Positions 44,292-53,270 are shown, counted from the stretch's first letter. The stretch is 64,000 bases of DNA from Clostridiales bacterium (GCA_012839295.1 DUNO01000017.1:115814-179813), one strand, 5' to 3'. Translations and numbers: made by a program. Notes: generated by a model not told the origin, from the letters alone.

Positions 44292-45194
44292 TTATTCCTT
44301 GACACCGCCCAAGGTAATACCTTTCACAAAATATTTCTGAAAAAAAGGATATAAAAGCAAAATAGGCAATATTCCCACGACAGCGATAGCCATACGGATT
44401 GTCGTAGAAGGCATCTGTGCTACACTAACACCGATGGATGCCGCCTTGGATGCATTCTGTATCAATACCTGAATGTTCTCATTAATAGTATTTAATAAAA
44501 TCTGAATCGTATAGTATTTACTGCCTCCACGGTTTGACAAATAATACATACCATTCTGCCAATCATTCCAATATGCTAACCCTGACATTAAGCCTATGGT
44601 AGCCACAATCGGAACACTAAGAGGCATAATAATCTTACCAAAAATCTTAAATTCACTGGCTCCATCTATTCTTGCCGCCTCAGACAAGCTTGCCGGTATA
44701 CTATGGGTAAAGTAATTTCTTACCAGGATAACATTGAAAGCACTCATCATAAGATTAGGAACAATAACTGCAGCAACGGTATCTTTAATTTGAAATGTTT
44801 TTACATAAGTATAATAGGTTGCCACCAATCCGCCATTAAACAGCATCGTAAAGATCAATAAAAAATTCAATATCCGCATCCCCGGAATCTCCTTATGAGA
44901 AATCCCATAGGCAAACAAGGTGGTAATAATAATGCTTGCTGCCGTTCCAACCCCAGTCACAAGAAATGACATGAGATAAGCATGGCCTATCTGGTTCCAT
45001 TGTATCGCGATATACCTATATGCTTCCAGGCTAAACTGCTTTGGAAAATAGGAATATCCATTGAGGGCTGCCCAAGCATTATCTGTAAAGGATGCAATGA
45101 TCAACAGGATAAAGGGCAAGATAGCCATTAACGCCACTACCCCACAAAACAGATGTGCTATTAATTGTGTTATTTTATACTCTCTCGACCGCAT
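44292..45194 (-). CDS. Carbohydrate ABC transporter permease (LplC/YtcP type)
   Basis: 300 residues from the ATG at 45194, which has AGAGGAAAT upstream; the frame to 45224 adds ten residues without a site. Six membrane helices and EAA loop SLSEAARIDGASEFKIFGKI; it ends FFQKYFVKGITLGGVKE. Partner of the LplB-like permease that ends 16 bases upstream and of the large binding lipoprotein. This importer class usually carries oligosaccharides from plant polysaccharides and uses a shared ATPase encoded elsewhere. Confidence 0.92.
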   Translation of the reverse strand: MRSREYKITQLIAHLFCGVVALMAILPFILLIIASFTDNAWAALNGYSYFPKQFSLEAYRYIAIQWNQIGHAYLMSFLVTGVGTAASIIITTLFAYGISHKEIPGMRILNFLLIFTMLFNGGLVATYYTYVKTFQIKDTVAAVIVPNLMMSAFNVILVRNYFTHSIPASLSEAARIDGASEFKIFGKIIMPLSVPIVATIGLMSGLAYWNDWQNGMYYLSNRGGSKYYTIQILLNTINENIQVLIQNASKAASIGVSVAQMPSTTIRMAIAVVGILPILLLYPFFQKYFVKGITLGGVKE

Positions 45195-45210
45195 AATATT
45201 TCCTCTCATT

Positions 45211-46155
45211 TTAAAATAATGCACTTTCAGGACTTGTCTTTTTAATAATTTTATTTACTGCAATGATCAATATAAATCCCACAAAGGACTGATATACACT
45301 GGCCGCACTTGACATCGCATAATCACTATTCTTTAATAATGCCTGATACACATATACGTCAATTGTTCTTGTCACAGAAAATAGTGCCCCACTGTTTTTT
45401 GGTACCTGATAGAACAATCCAAAATCCGTCCTAAATATTTGCCCGGCGCTTATAATGAGCAAAGTAATAATAGTAGGCTTTAATAAAGGTAAAGTTATCT
45501 TCTTGATTTGCTGCCATTTACTTGCTCCATCCAGTTTTGCCGCCTCATAATAGTCGGGACTAATTCCTACAATGCTGGACAAAAAGATAATCATGTTGTA
45601 TCCAATGCTCTTCCAGGTACTTGCAAAAATCAAGATGAATGGCCAATATCTTGTGTCCTGGTACCAGTTAACCGCATCGCCGCCCATTGGCTCTATGACC
45701 GATTTATTAATCAAGCCGGTCTCTACAGACAAGAATGCATATACAAGATACCCAATTACAACCCAGCTCATCAGGAAAGGCAACAAAGTCACCGTCTGAT
45801 ACAGCTTTGATGCCCTTCTGCTGCGCAGCTCATTGATTAGTACAGCCAATACAATGGCAAATGTAACCCCTACTATAAAAAAAGCAATATTATATAACAG
45901 GGTATTCCTTGTAATAATCCAAGCATCCCGTGACCTGAATAAGAATTTAAAATTATCAAAGCCAGTCCAGCTGCTTTTAAAGATCCCCTTCTGGAAATTT
46001 AATTTTTTAAAAGCAATCATGACACCGTACATAGGAATATACTTATCAACCAAAAGATACAGTATCCCTGGTACAGTCATAATATAAAACGGAAGGACAT
46101 GGCGCCAGGACATTCTCTTTTTCGGTATCTGCTTCTTTTTCTTTAAAGCAATCAT
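45211..46155 (-). CDS. Carbohydrate ABC transporter permease (LplB/YteP type)
   Basis: 314 residues after a basic start (KKKKQIPKKRMSWRH), six membrane helices, and an EAA loop YYEAAKLDGASKWQQIKKIT. A DKYIPMYGVMIAFKKLNF segment after the first helix marks the LplB/YteP branch. AAGGAGAAC precedes the ATG. A hairpin lies between it and the binding-protein gene. Confidence 0.93.
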   Translation of the reverse strand: MIALKKKKQIPKKRMSWRHVLPFYIMTVPGILYLLVDKYIPMYGVMIAFKKLNFQKGIFKSSWTGFDNFKFLFRSRDAWIITRNTLLYNIAFFIVGVTFAIVLAVLINELRSRRASKLYQTVTLLPFLMSWVVIGYLVYAFLSVETGLINKSVIEPMGGDAVNWYQDTRYWPFILIFASTWKSIGYNMIIFLSSIVGISPDYYEAAKLDGASKWQQIKKITLPLLKPTIITLLIISAGQIFRTDFGLFYQVPKNSGALFSVTRTIDVYVYQALLKNSDYAMSSAASVYQSFVGFILIIAVNKIIKKTSPESALF

Positions 46156-46173
46156 AGTTCTCCTTCCATAAGA

Positions 46174-46200
46174 CAGGACCGCCCTAGAACGGCAGTCCTG
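46174..46200. other. Intercistronic hairpin after the binding-protein gene
   Basis: CAGGACCGCC (46174-46183) and GGCAGTCCTG (46191-46200) pair with one wobble or mismatch around a 7-base loop. It has the same position as the hairpin at 29662-29694 in the other importer operon and would favour high binding-protein expression. Confidence 0.6.
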
Positions 46201-46215
46201 ACCTTATACTTAATA

Positions 46216-47781
46216 CTATTTACTTGCAGCCCAAGCATCCAGCTGTTTCTGGTTCTCAGCAATGATTGTATCAATTCCCGCCGATTTCAGGGCACTGATA
46301 AAGTCCGGCAATGCCTTTGCAGGATCAAGGGCTCCACTGTTAATCGATGGTGTATATTGTCCAATTACCGTCTCGACAGCCGCCACCTCAGTAGCTACAT
46401 CGTCCTGGATAAAATTATATCCCATGGCCGGTGAATATCTGGATTGTGGTATCGCTTTTGAATATTCCTCCATTATCTTCCCTTTGTCCGCCGAGGTAGG
46501 TGCTACGCCAGGATAATGTAACTGGTTGCCCCACAGCCCATAAGGATTAAAGTATGGGAGGGATGCCATATCATCTGATAAATATTTAATCTGCATACCA
46601 TTTTCTGTTTTCTCAAGCACTTCATAGGACTGGCCTTCAAGACCATATTGGACGATATAGTTGGCCTCATCATGAGTATATAGATAGTTAATTGCCTCCA
46701 TAGCTTTATCAGGATGCTCTGAATTAATTGTGATGCTCCATTGGACAACTGCACCACCCGCATTCACCGCATAAGGCTCAACCATATTCAGTTTTGTCAT
46801 TTCAGTTCCTGCTGTCGTGCTGTAATCCTGGGCAGCAGTCGGTCCTCCAAAATAAAAGACCCCTAAGTAATTATCTGTCGCCGCAAGAGTATCCGGTGCT
46901 TCCGTAGTGATGGCTGCGTCCGGAGAAAGGTAGCCTTTCTGTGCCCAACGGTACATAGTCTCAGCATAAGTTTTATATTCTTCCGTTTCAAACAGATCAT
47001 AAACTGTCAAATCAGAAAAGCTACGGTTTAACATTAAAACACCATGTGCTAAAGAACCACCGATTTTATCATATGCAATATAACCGTTATTAGCAGGCTC
47101 TGGTGTTGTATTCCATGGGATATTGCAATAAAAATTACTTCCCTCTCCCGCTTTTACAATTTCAAAAATTTTCTCAAGATCCTCCAGGGTATAAAGCTTT
47201 TCCTCGTCCAAGGTAATCCCATATTTCTCAGCAAACTTATTCTTGATCAGATAACCGTATCCCTGACCGGCCATCTCTACCGGAGGAATCCCGTAGAGCT
47301 GTCCCTTATAATTTCCTTTTAACAGGTTGGTACCAACCTCCTCCAGTCCCTTACCGTATTGTTTCTGTAATTCATCCAACGGAATAATCATACCACCGCT
47401 TACTAAAGGCCCAATACTGGTAAATGCGGTAAGGCAAATATCCAACGGTTCCTCTGCTGACACCATCAGCATTGCCTTTTGCTGGGAATCCATCAGCCCG
47501 GTTGGAACAAATGTAACATGCACACCAATATCTCTTTCCATCATCTCATTCAGCGCATCTTCCATGTCCTGAAAACCGGAGCCGAGATTACCGGTTGTCG
47601 GATACTGCCAAAAAATCTCTACAATCTCTTTAGAGCCCTCTGCAGAAGCATCTGATCCAGCTTCCGTAGGAGCCTTTGTAACATCTGTCCCTGTTGTAGG
47701 TGGTTCCTTTTTTTCCCCACAGCCCGACAATATTGTCAGTGCAAATACGAGGCATAACATTAAAGCTAAGACTTTTTTCAT
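46216..47781 (-). CDS. Extracellular sugar-binding lipoprotein (LipO/YtcQ-like)
   Basis: 521 residues. Signal peptide with lipobox LTILSGCGEKK (Cys21), a Thr/Ala/Ser linker, then a large family 1 binding fold with DIGVHVTFVPTGLMDSQQK, YGIPPVEMAGQGYGYLIKN and YFGGPTAAQDYSTTAGTEM. Proteins of this size and type feed LplB/LplC permeases with oligosaccharides. First gene after the YesMN pair. GGAGGAAAAGG precedes the ATG, and a TATAAT lies at 47821-47816. Confidence 0.92.
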   Translation of the reverse strand: MKKVLALMLCLVFALTILSGCGEKKEPPTTGTDVTKAPTEAGSDASAEGSKEIVEIFWQYPTTGNLGSGFQDMEDALNEMMERDIGVHVTFVPTGLMDSQQKAMLMVSAEEPLDICLTAFTSIGPLVSGGMIIPLDELQKQYGKGLEEVGTNLLKGNYKGQLYGIPPVEMAGQGYGYLIKNKFAEKYGITLDEEKLYTLEDLEKIFEIVKAGEGSNFYCNIPWNTTPEPANNGYIAYDKIGGSLAHGVLMLNRSFSDLTVYDLFETEEYKTYAETMYRWAQKGYLSPDAAITTEAPDTLAATDNYLGVFYFGGPTAAQDYSTTAGTEMTKLNMVEPYAVNAGGAVVQWSITINSEHPDKAMEAINYLYTHDEANYIVQYGLEGQSYEVLEKTENGMQIKYLSDDMASLPYFNPYGLWGNQLHYPGVAPTSADKGKIMEEYSKAIPQSRYSPAMGYNFIQDDVATEVAAVETVIGQYTPSINSGALDPAKALPDFISALKSAGIDTIIAENQKQLDAWAASK

Positions 47782-47815
47782 ATACCTTTTCCTCCTTAAT
47801 TTTTATTACGCCCTC

Positions 47816-47821
47816 ATTATA
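47816..47821 (-). promoter_or_regulatory. Candidate -10 element of the ABC/DUF5605 operon
   Basis: A perfect TATAAT on the minus strand, about 35 bases before the binding-protein start, without a good -35. A weak -35 fits a promoter that depends on an activator such as the adjacent YesN-type regulator. Confidence 0.35.
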
Positions 47822-47908
47822 AAATAACCGGATTCATCCCACCATATTTTAAACAAACCTCCACCTATCGAAAATAAACTTTAAGCTTACCGCTCCAGTC
47901 ATTTTAAT

Positions 47909-48694
47909 TCATTTCTCTGCCTCATGATATTGGGAAGGTGAACACCCAAAATACTTTTTAAACATAAAATTAAAATTAGCATAGCTCTTGTAACCAACCA
48001 GCTCAGCCACTACATTGGCACTCAAATGCTGGGTCTTTAACAGGTCTGCTGCCATCTTCATCCGCTCAGAGATAATATATTGCCCAACGGATATGCCTTT
48101 TTCCTTTTTAAAAATACGGTTTAAATACACAGGATGCAAGAAAAGCTTCTCCGCCACCTCATTCACAGATAAGGTTTCACTGGACAAATCCTTTACAATA
48201 TAGCTTATAGCAGCATCAACTAACTCCTCCTGCTTCTTCTGCCCAAAGCTTTCTGTTGCCATATCAATCTTTTCCTTCACTGCCTGCTTACCATATTCCT
48301 GGTAGCGTACGGATTCCCTCTTTTCCTTAATCCGGTTAACTACCTTTAAAACAGCTGCCCCGATATCCTCATACATGGCCGGAATCAGCAGATAGTCCTG
48401 GCAGCCAAGCTGGATCGCCTCCTTTGCATATTCAAAGCTGGCATGGCAGGTCAAGAAAATACATTCAATCTCTTTATTATTCTCCCTTACCCAGCGCAGT
48501 ACGGCGATTCCATTCTCCCCTGGCATCTCAATATCACATAGCATCAGGTCAATGGGATATTTTTGGATAGAGGCCTTTGCCTCCTCCGCATCATAGGCTG
48601 TAAAGACCTCATCAATCCCATACTGCTCCCAAGGGATATCTGTTTTCATCGTCTCCACTGTTATAATTGCATCATTCACCAATAATAGCTTCAT
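47909..48694 (-). CDS. YesN-type response regulator with degenerate receiver domain
   Basis: 261 residues: REC (about 1-120) and AraC-type HTH (about 160-258, NEVAEKLFLHPVYLNRIFKK and CSPSQYHEAEK). Phospho-acceptor Asp54 sits in LMLCDIEMPG, and Thr82 is kept. The usual acidic pair is reduced to VNDA, and the conserved lysine before proline is isoleucine (YLLIPAMYED, Ile104). These changes suggest altered phosphorylation control. It overlaps the kinase gene by 23 bases and probably regulates the importer and DUF5605 genes downstream. Confidence 0.9.
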   Translation of the reverse strand: MKLLLVNDAIITVETMKTDIPWEQYGIDEVFTAYDAEEAKASIQKYPIDLMLCDIEMPGENGIAVLRWVRENNKEIECIFLTCHASFEYAKEAIQLGCQDYLLIPAMYEDIGAAVLKVVNRIKEKRESVRYQEYGKQAVKEKIDMATESFGQKKQEELVDAAISYIVKDLSSETLSVNEVAEKLFLHPVYLNRIFKKEKGISVGQYIISERMKMAADLLKTQHLSANVVAELVGYKSYANFNFMFKKYFGCSPSQYHEAEK

Positions 48695-50336
48695 CCTCTA
48701 CCTCCAGGTTGTATGGAAACTGTACCGTTACAGAGGTCATCCTCCCCTGCTCCGACACAATTTCAATGGTTGCCTCTTGTCCATAAAAATGCTTTAACCT
48801 CCGCATGGAATTTAATAACCCTATGCTGGAGTTAGAATTTTCCGGCTCCGTCTCTCCCCGAAGAAGCCTCCTGCACTGCTCCAGGGTTTCCCCGTCCATG
48901 CCATTGCCGTCATCCGTAATGGTAAATATTACCCTCCTATCCTCATATTTGCCCGCAATCAAAATATGGAGCATTGTTCCCTGCTTGACCCCATATTTTA
49001 CGGAGTTTTCTATAAAATTATGGATTAAAAGCGGTGGAACACGGACATAATTGATCTCCGGATCGATATCGTAGCTTGCTTCCACATTCCCTGAATAATT
49101 AATGGAAACCATCTTTATATATCCCTTGATCATCCTCAATTCCTTAGGAAAAAGCTCTAATTCCTTGTCACTGCGGAAAATATAGCGGAAATATTCCGAA
49201 AGATATATGATAATCTGCTGGATCGCAATAATTTCCTTCCGCTGTGCCAGGGTATAGATCAGGTTAAAGGTATTCAACAGGAAATGTGGCCGGATCTGCA
49301 GCTGCAGGTTGCGCAGCTCCATCTTCTGCCTGGCAATCTCCTTCTCATAGCCTTCAATCCTTAAAGCTTTTAAATTGTTTGCCATCCGGTTAAAGGATCG
49401 GTACGCCTCCATATACTCCACGGAATTTGCCTTTTCCCTAATACGGAAATCCTGGTTGCCCTTCCGTATTTGGCGGTGTGCCTGGTTTACCTTATTCAGC
49501 GGCCGGATCAAGAGGAATTTTAAAAATATAAACAGAGCCGGTATTAATGCCAGATATAGGAATGCCATGATCTGCAATACCTTGACATACTTGGATATCC
49601 CTCCGACAATTTCATCTCTTTTTATGTCAATTACCAGGTGGATCTTCTTAACGTTTGAGGAAACCATAATCCGGTCATCAGAATTCTGCGGCCTTAAGTT
49701 TTCAGTAAAGCTAATGGAATAATCCGTGTATCTTAACCGTTTTTCCATCTCCTTTTTTAACGCATCAAGATTGAACCAGCCGCCATACATCACATCCTTT
49801 TGGTCAACAATGAAGAAAAGATATTTATGGGAATTAAGCTCATAGATATGCCACCCACCCTTATCACCAGCGGTTAACTGATCCGCTATAAATCCATCCA
49901 TGGAGCGGTATAGCTTATTACTTTCATTTGGACTTTCATCATAGACTATGGCATCTTTGACCTTCTTCATATAATAAAAATATCCGTCCCCTCCATCTGT
50001 CATCCCTGCCATGGTCCTCAAGCTATAATAGAGTTTATATCTTGAACTTTGATACATATAATTCTTTTCTTTCTGGAGCTTCATCCGGATACAATCCGGA
50101 TTCTCAGCCAAGAAATAATATAATAATGTCTGTGTGTTCATCATACGGGATTCGATTTCTGACATGAAGGTATCCGCCAGGGTCTGGGCCGACGTTTTAT
50201 TTTGGTCTATCATAGTATCTATTACCTTTTCATTTGCTACGATAGCAATAACATTCAGCGGCAAGACCAGGACAAGCATGATCAAAATAACCTTAGTTGA
50301 TATGGAATTGAATAGGCGGCGTACTCTTTTCTTCAT
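48672..50336 (-). CDS. YesM-type sensor histidine kinase
   Basis: 554 residues: first membrane helix at about 12-35, extracytoplasmic sensor to about 240, second helix (LQIMAFLYLALIPALFIFLK), HAMP linker, then the kinase core with LQIRPHFLLNTFNLIYTL (phospho-accepting His), HNFIENSVKYGVK and ITDDGNGMDG. Its stop overlaps the regulator start. The pair lies upstream of the ABC importer, which it probably senses and controls. The N-terminus resembles the kinase scrap at 3355-3443. Confidence 0.92.
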   Translation of the reverse strand: MKKRVRRLFNSISTKVILIMLVLVLPLNVIAIVANEKVIDTMIDQNKTSAQTLADTFMSEIESRMMNTQTLLYYFLAENPDCIRMKLQKEKNYMYQSSRYKLYYSLRTMAGMTDGGDGYFYYMKKVKDAIVYDESPNESNKLYRSMDGFIADQLTAGDKGGWHIYELNSHKYLFFIVDQKDVMYGGWFNLDALKKEMEKRLRYTDYSISFTENLRPQNSDDRIMVSSNVKKIHLVIDIKRDEIVGGISKYVKVLQIMAFLYLALIPALFIFLKFLLIRPLNKVNQAHRQIRKGNQDFRIREKANSVEYMEAYRSFNRMANNLKALRIEGYEKEIARQKMELRNLQLQIRPHFLLNTFNLIYTLAQRKEIIAIQQIIIYLSEYFRYIFRSDKELELFPKELRMIKGYIKMVSINYSGNVEASYDIDPEINYVRVPPLLIHNFIENSVKYGVKQGTMLHILIAGKYEDRRVIFTITDDGNGMDGETLEQCRRLLRGETEPENSNSSIGLLNSMRRLKHFYGQEATIEIVSEQGRMTSVTVQFPYNLEVEDEAIIGE

Positions 50337-51070
50337 AATATAACCCCCGTTATCTCCGTAATATAATTCGTATTGTCTTTATAATATGTTTCGCATTGTC
50401 TTTCACAATTATATTTCATTTCCAACAAAAACGGGAAGAAACCGATAAAAATAGCCCTCAGCTATTTAAAATATATATTTTTAGAAATTCAAGGCCTCCT
50501 ATAAATAATGTTGACCATCATAGGAAGCCTTTTTATCAATTTAATATTCAGCTAAATTAAATATCCTCATTATTAATGATTCATCTAAAACCAAATGTAC
50601 ATACTATACAGCACCTGCTTATCCCCTAATGACACTCCTACAGTAGCACTACTTATGCGGTAATCGCTACTTATACAGCAACTATAATACTAAAAAAATC
50701 TTTTTGCTGCCTGGTTAATAAAATTCGCTTCATATAATTATAAATTTTAAAATTCCACCAGTACATATCATTTTGAAACCATTATATATCATAAATAAAC
50801 ATAATTTTAAACTATAATATCCAATACTTCAAACCTTCAAACCACCTTCAAGTCAAATTATATCTCAAACCAGCTTATTTAAATTTCATTATTTTTGTTA
50901 TTATTGCAATACATTTAGCAAAATCAAACCTGCTAATCAATAAAATTATTTTAAGATAAAAACCTTTCCCTATTCTTACCCCCGGCAAGCTGCATATATC
51001 ACGCCATACTACGGATAATAAAATGATACTTTGATCATCCCATTATCCCACAGAAAGGAACGTCAAAATT
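50337..51070. other. AT-rich non-coding region between YesM and splB
   Basis: 734 very AT-rich bases. It contains a plus-strand terminator at 50491-50534 with no plus-strand gene before it, and presumably the divergent promoters of the kinase and splB. No coding frame with a ribosome site was found. A short hairpin-rich stretch around 50640-50690 shows no recognisable RNA family. Confidence 0.55.
50491..50534 (+). terminator. Orphan plus-strand terminator
   Basis: AAGGCCTCCTAT (50491-50502) and ATAGGAAGCCTT (50520-50531) pair with one mismatch around a 17-base loop, followed by TTTTT. No plus-strand gene ends before it, so it may finish a small RNA or an antisense transcript of the YesM leader. 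Confidence 0.6.
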
Positions 51071-52099
51071 ATGTTCACACCAAAAAGGATCCTCTTTGAA
51101 AAAAACGCCCTGAATTATCCCATCGGGAAACAGATTTACCAAGAATTTATCACGGATAAAGAGATCAACATCATAGAATTAAAAGGCGGTAAAATAAAGG
51201 GAAGCATCCCCGGCACTACCCCAAAAGACTTTTACCAGGAAGGCAAAAACACCTTAGTCGTGGGGGTAAAGGCCGGACTAAAATTCCAATCCTGCAAGCC
51301 CTCCGCACATTACCAGCTCCCCCTCCTGTCAGGCTGCATCGGCCACTGCCAATACTGCTACCTAAATACGAACCTCGGGGACAAGCCCTATATGAGAATC
51401 AATGTAAATGTGGAGGAGATCTTAAACCAGGCGGGCAATTATATTAAGGAAAGGCTCCCGGAAATAACCATATTCGAAGGCTCCGCCACCTCCGACCCGG
51501 TACCGGTAGAGCCCTACTCCCATTTATTAAAAACTGCCATTGAACACTTTAGCAAATCTCCAAATGGCCGGTTCCGGTTCGTAACAAAATATACTGACGT
51601 GGATACCCTGCTGGGCATAGACCACCAGGGGCATACGGAGATACGCTTCACCCTGAATACCAATAAAGTAATCCAGGATTATGAAAGACGGACGCCCTCA
51701 CTGGAAAAAAGGCTTGAAGCCGCAAAGCAGGTAATTACAGCCGGATATCCCTCCGGCTTCCTAATCGCCCCGGTATTCCTCTACGAAAATTGGAAGGGGG
51801 ATTATAAACACCTCCTGCTTAGCTTACGGGAGCAGCTGCCGGAGCGGTTCCCCTATCCCATAACCTTTGAGATCATCTCCCACCGCTATACTCCAAGGGC
51901 AAAGCAGGTCATCTCTGAAATCTATCCCGATAACCGGCTGCCCATGCAGGAGGAAGACCGGAGCTACAAATTCGGCCAGTTTGGCTATGGAAAATATGTT
52001 TACCCCAAAGAAGCCCTGCAGGAGCTGACCTCCTTCTTCCGGGATGAGATAGGGGTCATCTTTCAGGACAGGGATATCCAAATTAAATATATTATATAG
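51071..52099 (+). CDS. splB: Spore photoproduct lyase (radical SAM)
   Basis: 342 residues. Repairs the spore photoproduct thymine dimer in germinating spores by radical SAM chemistry. The [4Fe-4S] motif CIGHCQYC (Cys89, Cys93, Cys96) is present, and the overall run of motifs matches SplB (LKFQSCKPSAHYQLPLLSGC, KPYMRINVNVEEILNQA, KFGQFGYGKYVYPKE). The hydrogen-donor cysteine of the Bacillus enzyme (Cys141, in EAACTSD) is alanine here (FEGSATSDPVPV), while Cys75 in FQSCKPSA matches the position used by the Clostridium acetobutylicum enzyme (Cys74). AGAAAGGAAC precedes the ATG. Monocistronic. It shows the organism forms spores. Confidence 0.93.
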   Translation: MFTPKRILFEKNALNYPIGKQIYQEFITDKEINIIELKGGKIKGSIPGTTPKDFYQEGKNTLVVGVKAGLKFQSCKPSAHYQLPLLSGCIGHCQYCYLNTNLGDKPYMRINVNVEEILNQAGNYIKERLPEITIFEGSATSDPVPVEPYSHLLKTAIEHFSKSPNGRFRFVTKYTDVDTLLGIDHQGHTEIRFTLNTNKVIQDYERRTPSLEKRLEAAKQVITAGYPSGFLIAPVFLYENWKGDYKHLLLSLREQLPERFPYPITFEIISHRYTPRAKQVISEIYPDNRLPMQEEDRSYKFGQFGYGKYVYPKEALQELTSFFRDEIGVIFQDRDIQIKYII

Positions 52100-52134
52100 C
52101 ATTTACGGCATATCATTTACGGCATATCATTTAC
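52100..52134. repeat. 14-bp tandem repeat after splB
   Basis: CATTTACGGCATAT occurs twice in tandem (52100-52113, 52114-52127) with a third partial unit to 52134, starting at the base after the splB stop. Confidence 0.8.
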
Positions 52135-52210
52135 AGATATAATTTTATATTATCACCAGATTATCAAAGGACTATTATAATACTGGCTTTTAAACCGCTG
52201 CTGAATCGAT

Positions 52211-52292
52211 GGCTCTGCATCAGCTTGAACCCATCCCCTGACCTGCTTAAACCTATCTCTGCATCAGCTTAAACCTATCCCCGGACTAGCTT
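52211..52292. repeat. 22-bp minisatellite spanning a stop codon
   Basis: Three full units of 22 bases (52227-52248, 52249-52270, 52271-52292) and a 16-base partial unit (52211-52226), of the form AAACCTATCYCTGCATCAGCTT with a few changes. The unit at 52271-52292 includes the stop and last codons of the GH43-like gene. Confidence 0.85.
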
Positions 52293-53162
52293 GAGCCTTC
52301 CCTGTTCCTCAACTAAATCAAAAAAGCAGGGCCTCTCCTGATAAATGTCGTTGGGATAATGCATCAGGTATTTTAAATCCCCCTCATAGGTACAAAATAT
52401 CATTCCATGGCCTCCATTGCCCGGATACAGCTTTTCCTCCTGATGCCTCCATTCTCCCCCGATGGTTCCATCCCCGGAGACTGCCATTCCTACCCCATAC
52501 CCCTGCTCGGTCCAGCTTGACCAGACAATCATCAAGGTTTTGTCTTTCAGGCGGTAGGCACATGGGCCATCCGTAAAATATACATCCCCATCCATGTTAA
52601 ACTCCGCCTTCGCAAAAGGAACCGGCTTTGCCCAGGGTGCTGTTACCGCATTAAAAAGCACCCTCGGCCCACTAACGGCCCTTTTTAAATCCCTTGACAG
52701 CTCAACCGCAACCATATCTCCCGTTGGTACATCCTCAAAGCTATGGGAGAATATCAGGTAAAGCCTGCCGTCCCCTTCAAAATGCAGGCTGCCGTCAATA
52801 CAGCACCAGCCCTCCGGCGTCAATGCCCCATCACTATGCATAAGAAACGGTCCCTTCGGTGAATCGGAAACCAGGGCATACACAGCCTTCTTCTTATTTT
52901 CACTCCCCAAGGTCGTAATCAGATAATATTTCCCATCAATCTCATAGCATTCCGGTGCCCAATAAGCCCGGTCAAGGAGAAAGTCCTCCTGCCGATGGAA
53001 TATTTCAAAGGGACCTTCCCAATTTTCCAGGTCGCTGCTCTCATAGCAGTCAAAGCCCTCTGCCAGCCCCCAGGTGGTGGCACTTCTTGTCCCATACAGA
53101 TAATACTTCCGGTTACTGCAAAGTATATATGGATCCCTGATGTTAATTTCCTCTGTCTTCAT
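52275..53162 (-). CDS. GH43-like glycosidase
   Basis: 295 residues, single beta-propeller, no signal peptide. INIRDPYILCSNRKYYLYGT holds the catalytic base (Asp10). YWAPECYEIDGKYYLITT and GWCCIDGSLHFEGDGRLYLI (modulating Asp) follow. The usual general-acid Glu of the xEGP motif is Asp (VYFTDGPCAYR), a variant I associate with a clostridial GH43 branch. Alpha-arabinofuranosidase or beta-xylosidase activity is possible. It stands alone, with a terminator upstream (53271-53314), and its stop lies in a 22-bp minisatellite. Confidence 0.82.
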   Translation of the reverse strand: MKTEEINIRDPYILCSNRKYYLYGTRSATTWGLAEGFDCYESSDLENWEGPFEIFHRQEDFLLDRAYWAPECYEIDGKYYLITTLGSENKKKAVYALVSDSPKGPFLMHSDGALTPEGWCCIDGSLHFEGDGRLYLIFSHSFEDVPTGDMVAVELSRDLKRAVSGPRVLFNAVTAPWAKPVPFAKAEFNMDGDVYFTDGPCAYRLKDKTLMIVWSSWTEQGYGVGMAVSGDGTIGGEWRHQEEKLYPGNGGHGMIFCTYEGDLKYLMHYPNDIYQERPCFFDLVEEQGRLKLVRG

Positions 53163-53270
53163 TTTGTCCCGTCCTCCTTATGCTTTTCTTTCTCTTTCCA
53201 CACTTCCAGTCTGCGTCTAATTTCATTGTATCCGCACAGCAGTACCTCCTTCTAGCTAACAGGAGACCAA

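Noticed and set aside
52211..52292. CRISPR array
   Set aside because: Units are contiguous 22-bp tandem repeats without spacers, and no cas genes are present; the 14-bp and 18-bp repeats elsewhere fail the same test.
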